A stretch of 36,386 nucleotides of DNA. Source: Selenomonas sp. oral taxon 126. Lineage in GTDB: Bacteria; Bacillota; Negativicutes; Selenomonadales; Selenomonadaceae. Below are positions 33,010 through 36,386 of this stretch, in pieces. Within the stretch, counting starts at the first letter, position 1. Each line of letters starts with the position of its first letter. Below the pieces are notes generated by a model. The model ran no database searches. It was not told the origin of the DNA and saw nothing but the letters and a program-made list of their open reading frames with translations. The stretch is taken from NCBI RefSeq assembly GCF_001683335.1, contig NZ_CP016201.1:525036-561421 (forward strand), given 5' to 3'. The position numbers and the translations under genes are program-made.

Positions 33010-33204
33010 ATGAAGGGTGAGCTGTATATCAAGGAAAAACGGTGCAAGGGCTGCGGCATCTGTGCGGCGTTCTGTCCGAAGAAGGTGCTCGAGGTGAGCC
33101 TCCTCGGCAAGATCACGCCGGTGCGCCCCGAGGACTGCATCGCGTGCGGGCAGTGCGAGATGCGCTGCCCCGATTTTGCGATTTTCGTAGAGAGGAGGGC
33201 GTGA
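33010..33204 (+). CDS. korD: 2-oxoacid:ferredoxin oxidoreductase, ferredoxin-like delta subunit
   Basis: The product has 64 aa. ATG 33010 (MKGELYIKEKRCKGCG) is preceded by GGGAGAGAG; the frame opens at 32977. Two CxxCxxCx3C sets (C12, C15, C18, C22 and C43, C46, C49, C53) bind two 4Fe-4S clusters that pass electrons from the TPP site to ferredoxin. It is the first gene of the four-gene operon, one base before korA. Confidence 0.9.
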   Translation: MKGELYIKEKRCKGCGICAAFCPKKVLEVSLLGKITPVRPEDCIACGQCEMRCPDFAIFVERRA

Positions 33205-33205
33205 T

Positions 33206-34357
33206 ATGGCTGAGACGAGAGCACGGCTCATGCAGGGCAACGAGGCGGTCGCCGAGGGTGCGATTGCCGCAGGTGTGACATTCTTCGCGGGCTATCCGAT
33301 CACGCCGTCGACGGAGATCGCCGAGCAAATGGCGAAGATGCTGCCAAAGATCGGCGGCACGTTCCTCCAGATGGAGGACGAGATCGGGGCGATGGGCGCA
33401 ATCCTCGGCGCGTCGCTCGCGGGTGCAAAGGTGATGGACGCGACGAGCGGTCCCGGCTTCTCGCTGAAACAGGAGCTGATCGGCTATGCCGCCTGTGCGG
33501 AGATCCCGTGCGTCGTGGTAAACGTGCAGCGCGTCGGCCCCTCGACGGGACAGCCGACCGCGCCGTCGCAGGGCGATGTCATGCAGGCACGTTGGGGCAC
33601 GCATGGCGACCATCCGATCATCGCGCTCTCACCGTGGAGCGTGCGCGAGTCGTTCGATCTGGCGGTGATGTCGGTGAACTACGCGGAGCGCTTCCGCTCG
33701 CCCGTCATCCTGCTAACGGATGAGATCGTCGGGCATCTGCGCGAGAACGTCGTCCTCCCCACAGCGGACGAGCTGGACATCTACCCGCGCCGTCTGCCGA
33801 AGAAGACACGCGCCGAGGGCTACCAGCCCTTTGCCGTGGGCGAGGATCTCGTGCCCGATGTGGCACGTTTCGGCGACGGCTACCGCATCCACGTCACAGG
33901 GCTTCTCCACGATGAGACGGGCTTTCCCTCGGGCAGCCCTACCGTCACGGAGCAGCTGATCCACCGGCTCCACGAGAAAATCAATCGTGTGGGCGAGGAG
34001 ATCATCCACACGGAGGAGCACTTCATGGAGGACGCGGAATACGCTGTCGTCAGCTACGGCGGTACGGCGCGTACGGCATACGAGGCGGTACGCGCGGCGC
34101 GTGCGGACGGGATCAAGGTCGGCTTCCTGCGACTCAAGACGATCTGGCCGTTCGCGGATGCGGCAATCGGACGGCTCGCCGACCGCGTGAAGAGCATCCT
34201 CGTCGCAGAGCTGAACTACGGTCAGCTCGTGGGCGAGGTCACGCGCGCGGCACACGGCACGCCCGTCCGCCCGTGTCTCAAATACAATATGCTGGACTTC
34301 ACCCCGCAGGAGATTGCGGCGGCAATCCGCGAAATGAGTGAGGAGGTGCGGGCATGA
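33206..34357 (+). CDS. korA: 2-oxoacid:ferredoxin oxidoreductase alpha subunit
   Basis: The product has 383 aa. It forms the pyrimidine-binding half of the TPP site together with the beta subunit. The N-terminal domain has LMQGNEAVAEGAIAAGVTFF, AGYPITPSTEI, MEDEIGAMGA, ATSGPGFSLKQELIGYA and QRVGPSTGQPTAPSQGD, typical of KorA/VorB. The C-terminal domain II has GGTARTAYEAVRAAR and ELNYGQLVGEVTRA. GGAGG lies eight bases before the ATG. The operon order D-A-B-C and the separate subunits fit a 2-oxoglutarate enzyme; branched-chain 2-oxoacids (Vor) are the alternative and cannot be excluded by reading. Confidence 0.92.
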   Translation: MAETRARLMQGNEAVAEGAIAAGVTFFAGYPITPSTEIAEQMAKMLPKIGGTFLQMEDEIGAMGAILGASLAGAKVMDATSGPGFSLKQELIGYAACAEIPCVVVNVQRVGPSTGQPTAPSQGDVMQARWGTHGDHPIIALSPWSVRESFDLAVMSVNYAERFRSPVILLTDEIVGHLRENVVLPTADELDIYPRRLPKKTRAEGYQPFAVGEDLVPDVARFGDGYRIHVTGLLHDETGFPSGSPTVTEQLIHRLHEKINRVGEEIIHTEEHFMEDAEYAVVSYGGTARTAYEAVRAARADGIKVGFLRLKTIWPFADAAIGRLADRVKSILVAELNYGQLVGEVTRAAHGTPVRPCLKYNMLDFTPQEIAAAIREMSEEVRA

Positions 34358-35205
34358 GCACGGATATGAATACGCATATGGAAATCGACCGCGGCTTCGA
34401 GCAGTTTTTCCGTCAGAACCGCCTCCCCCATCTCTGGTGTCCGGGCTGCGGCAACGGCACGGCGCTGAAGTGCATCGCACAGGCAATCGAGGGCGCGGAG
34501 GGATTCACGCAGGACAATACCGTCATTGTGTCGGGCATTGGCTGCTCCTCGCGCGGCTCGGGCTATATGGATTTTGACACGGTACATACAGCGCACGGGC
34601 GAGCGATACCATTTGCGACTGGCATCAAGCTCGCACGCCCTGAGCTCAACGTCATCGTCATTACGGGGGACGGCGACTGTACTGCCATTGGCGGCAACCA
34701 TTTCCTGCACGGCTGTCGGCGCAACGTCGATCTGACGGTCGTCCTCTTCAACAACAACATCTACGGCATGACGGGCGGGCAGTCCTCGCCGACCACGCCG
34801 CCCGGCAAGATGACAACGACCGCGCCCTACGGGACGATCGACCGTCCGCTCGATGCCTGCCGCATTGCCGAGGCAGCAGGCGCGACCTATGTCGCACGTT
34901 CCACGGCATTCCACGTCAAACATCTCACGCAGATGATTGCGGGCGGACTCAAAAACCACGGCTTTGCCCTCGTCGAGGCGATGGTGCAGTGTCCGACCGC
35001 CTACGGGCGCAAGAACAAGATGGGCTCGCCCGCCGCGATGCTCGAGTGGATGCGAGACGCTGCGGTCATGAAGGCGGCATGGGACAAGCTGCCACCCGAG
35101 AAGCGCACGCCGGAGAAATTCCCGATCGGGCTGCTCTATGCGTGCGAGGGCGAGGAGTACGGCATGGCGAACGCCGAGATCCAGCGGCGTGCGGGAGGGC
35201 TCTGA
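34354..35205 (+). CDS. korB: 2-oxoacid:ferredoxin oxidoreductase beta (TPP-binding) subunit
   Basis: The product has 283 aa. WCPGCGNG (28-35), GIGCSSRGSGYMD, the TPP/Mg motif GDGDCTAIGGNHFLHGCRRN starting at 105, and NNNIYGMTGGQSSPTTP define the KorB subunit. Its start overlaps the korA stop by four bases (ATGA), with GGAGG upstream. Unlike many KorB proteins it carries no extra cluster-binding domain; the clusters are on KorD. Confidence 0.93.
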   Translation: MSTDMNTHMEIDRGFEQFFRQNRLPHLWCPGCGNGTALKCIAQAIEGAEGFTQDNTVIVSGIGCSSRGSGYMDFDTVHTAHGRAIPFATGIKLARPELNVIVITGDGDCTAIGGNHFLHGCRRNVDLTVVLFNNNIYGMTGGQSSPTTPPGKMTTTAPYGTIDRPLDACRIAEAAGATYVARSTAFHVKHLTQMIAGGLKNHGFALVEAMVQCPTAYGRKNKMGSPAAMLEWMRDAAVMKAAWDKLPPEKRTPEKFPIGLLYACEGEEYGMANAEIQRRAGGL

Positions 35206-35206
35206 T

Positions 35207-35737
35207 ATGCAGAAGGAACTACGTCTCTCAGGCTCGGGCGGACAGGGTGTCATCACCGCCGCCATCATCTTTGCCGAGGCGGCGACCGCGTGCGGCATGA
35301 ACGTCGCGCAGTCGCAGTCCTACGGCCCTGAGGCGCGCGGCGGCGCGTCGCGCTCGGAGGTCATCGTCAGCGACGACGTGATCTATCATCCGCACGTCGA
35401 GCATCCCGACATCGTGCTCGCGATGACGCAGGCTGCGGCGGACAAGTATGCGGGCGATCTCGATCCCGAGGAGGGCATCCTGATTGTGGACAGCGAGCTC
35501 GTCCCGAGCGTCCCGCAGGCGGCGCACGTCGCCAAAGTCCCCATCACGACGCTCGCGATTGAAAAAATCGGGAAGGCACTCTTTGCGAACATCGTCGCCC
35601 TCGGCGCAATCACGCGCGTCTCGGGGATCGTCCCGCTCGATGCGGTCAAGACCGCCGTCGCACACCGCGTCCCGCCGCACACCGTCGACGCGAATATGCA
35701 GGCTCTCATGGTCGGCTACGAGGCGGCAGAGAACTAA
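35207..35737 (+). CDS. korC: 2-oxoacid:ferredoxin oxidoreductase gamma subunit
   Basis: The product has 176 aa. ATG 35207 follows GGGAGGG and the korB stop by one base; the open frame begins further upstream inside korB. LRLSGSGGQGVITAAIIFAE, the SYGPEARGGASRSEVIVS motif and FANIVALGAITRVSGIVP are those of the gamma/KorC family, which helps bind CoA. It completes the D-A-B-C set. The terminator at 35746 follows. Confidence 0.93.
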   Translation: MQKELRLSGSGGQGVITAAIIFAEAATACGMNVAQSQSYGPEARGGASRSEVIVSDDVIYHPHVEHPDIVLAMTQAAADKYAGDLDPEEGILIVDSELVPSVPQAAHVAKVPITTLAIEKIGKALFANIVALGAITRVSGIVPLDAVKTAVAHRVPPHTVDANMQALMVGYEAAEN

Positions 35738-35745
35738 GGAACATA

Positions 35746-35785
35746 AGAACCCCCGTCCACATCTACATTGGTGGACGGGGGTTCT
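35746..35785. terminator. Bidirectional hairpin terminator
   Basis: A 15-bp perfect stem (35746-35760 and 35771-35785) with a 10-base loop lies between convergent korC and ldh. There is no long T-tract. Confidence 0.82.
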
Positions 35786-35810
35786 CGTATCTATGGCAGG
35801 TGTCAGCGGC

Positions 35811-36386
35811 TCACTTCACCCCTGCGCCGTCGAGTGCGGCGCGGACGCTCTTCTGTGCGTGCACGAGTTTTTCCATCTCGTCATCGGGCAGACGCACTTC
35901 GAGGGAGCGCACGACGCCGTCCTGCGCGATCATACGCGGGATGGAGAGCGCCACGCCCCGCATGCCGTACTCGCCTTCCATGACGGCGGAGCAGGGCAGG
36001 ATCGTATGCTCGTTGTAGAGGATCGCCTTGATGAAGCGGCAGGCGACCATGGCAATGCCCGTGTTCGTGAAGCCCTTGAGGTTGATGACATCGTACGCGG
36101 TCTGAATCAGCCCCTGTTCGACCTCTTGCCGGCTGAGTTTTTCCTCGAAATGGAAATACTCGTCGAGGTGGTCGATGCCGAGTCCCGCGCAGTTGACCGT
36201 CGACCACGCGACAAAGGCATCGTTGCCGTGCTCCCCGAGCACGTAGCCGTGAATGTTTTTCGGATCCATATCGTAGTGCTCGGCGAGAATGTAGCGGAAG
36301 CGGTAGGTCTCAAGCATCGTGCCCGTGCCGAGGATCTTCTCGCGCGGGTAGTCGCACTCCGTCGATACGACGTAGGTCGCGACATC
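35811..36386 (-). CDS. ldh: L-lactate dehydrogenase, 5' part beyond right edge
   Basis: The C-terminal 191 residues are visible; the frame is open through the right edge, so the start is outside the window. DVATYVVSTECDYPREKILG, GTMLETYRFRYILAEHYDM and YVLGEHGNDAFVAWS are LDH signatures; GEHG holds the catalytic histidine. VINLKGFTNTGIAMVACRFI and the final EMEKLVHAQKSVRAA helix complete the fold. It reduces pyruvate to L-lactate with NADH and is commonly activated by fructose 1,6-bisphosphate in Firmicutes. The LDH/malate dehydrogenase family could be confused, but ILGTGTMLE favours lactate dehydrogenase. Confidence 0.92.
   Translation of the reverse strand, partial: DVATYVVSTECDYPREKILGTGTMLETYRFRYILAEHYDMDPKNIHGYVLGEHGNDAFVAWSTVNCAGLGIDHLDEYFHFEEKLSRQEVEQGLIQTAYDVINLKGFTNTGIAMVACRFIKAILYNEHTILPCSAVMEGEYGMRGVALSIPRMIAQDGVVRSLEVRLPDDEMEKLVHAQKSVRAALDGAGVK

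Noticed and set aside
1-36386. CRISPR array, tRNA or rRNA genes
   Set aside because: No regularly spaced repeats and no tRNA- or rRNA-like sequence were recognised by reading; a tRNAscan or CRISPR search would be decisive.

Overview
The window looks like chromosome of a diderm Firmicute of the Negativicutes, most likely a Selenomonas-type organism (inferred). It has a complete ADP-heptose and LPS-assembly gene set, which needs an outer membrane. It also has strong AGGAGG ribosome binding sites, frequent GTG/TTG starts, a DUF3290-DUF421 pair and a kor-type ferredoxin oxidoreductase. No rRNA, tRNA or CRISPR array was seen, and no gene-free gap exceeds about 300 bases.

Layout. (1) 1-12091, minus strand: one long LPS operon read right to left. 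It runs LptD-like protein, PfkB sugar kinase, heptose-1-P adenylyltransferase, two GT9 heptosyltransferases, a second and more canonical heptose kinase, HldD, GmhB, a GT2 and a GT-B glycosyltransferase, a DUF535 protein, and a capsule-synthesis-like protein cut by the left edge. (2) 12204-14396, plus strand: two exported proteins of unknown function and a YcxB-like membrane protein, between a strong promoter and hairpin terminators. (3) 14409-15597, minus: a DUF3887-like secreted protein and a methyltransferase. (4) 15670-16338, plus: a RelB/DinJ-YafQ toxin-antitoxin pair inside a 16-bp direct repeat. (5) 16364-20570, plus: a two-gene RND efflux operon.

(6) 20589-31538, plus: a defence island. 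Three AT-rich genes (an sce7726-family PD-(D/E)XK nuclease-like protein, an sce7725/beta-family protein, and a zinc-ribbon RES-domain protein) have their own promoter. The last of them overlaps hsdM of a type I restriction system by 4 bp. The restriction locus is hsdM-hsdS-tyrosine recombinase-partial hsdS-hsdR. The partial hsdS is a second, in-frame TRD2 cassette flanked by the same short homologies as TRD2 of the complete hsdS, so specificity switching is likely. A phd-type antitoxin gene broken by an in-frame TGA follows hsdR.

(7) 31660-32810, minus: DUF3290-DUF421 membrane pair. (8) 32864-35785, plus: korDABC-type 2-oxoacid:ferredoxin oxidoreductase operon. (9) From 35811, minus: L-lactate dehydrogenase, cut by the right edge.

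The best candidate for an undescribed system is the sce7726-sce7725-RES trio. It combines a predicted nuclease, a beta-family protein and a predicted NAD+-consuming enzyme, and it is translationally coupled to a type I restriction-modification locus that can apparently change its own specificity. All family assignments come from reading the sequence; no database search was run.
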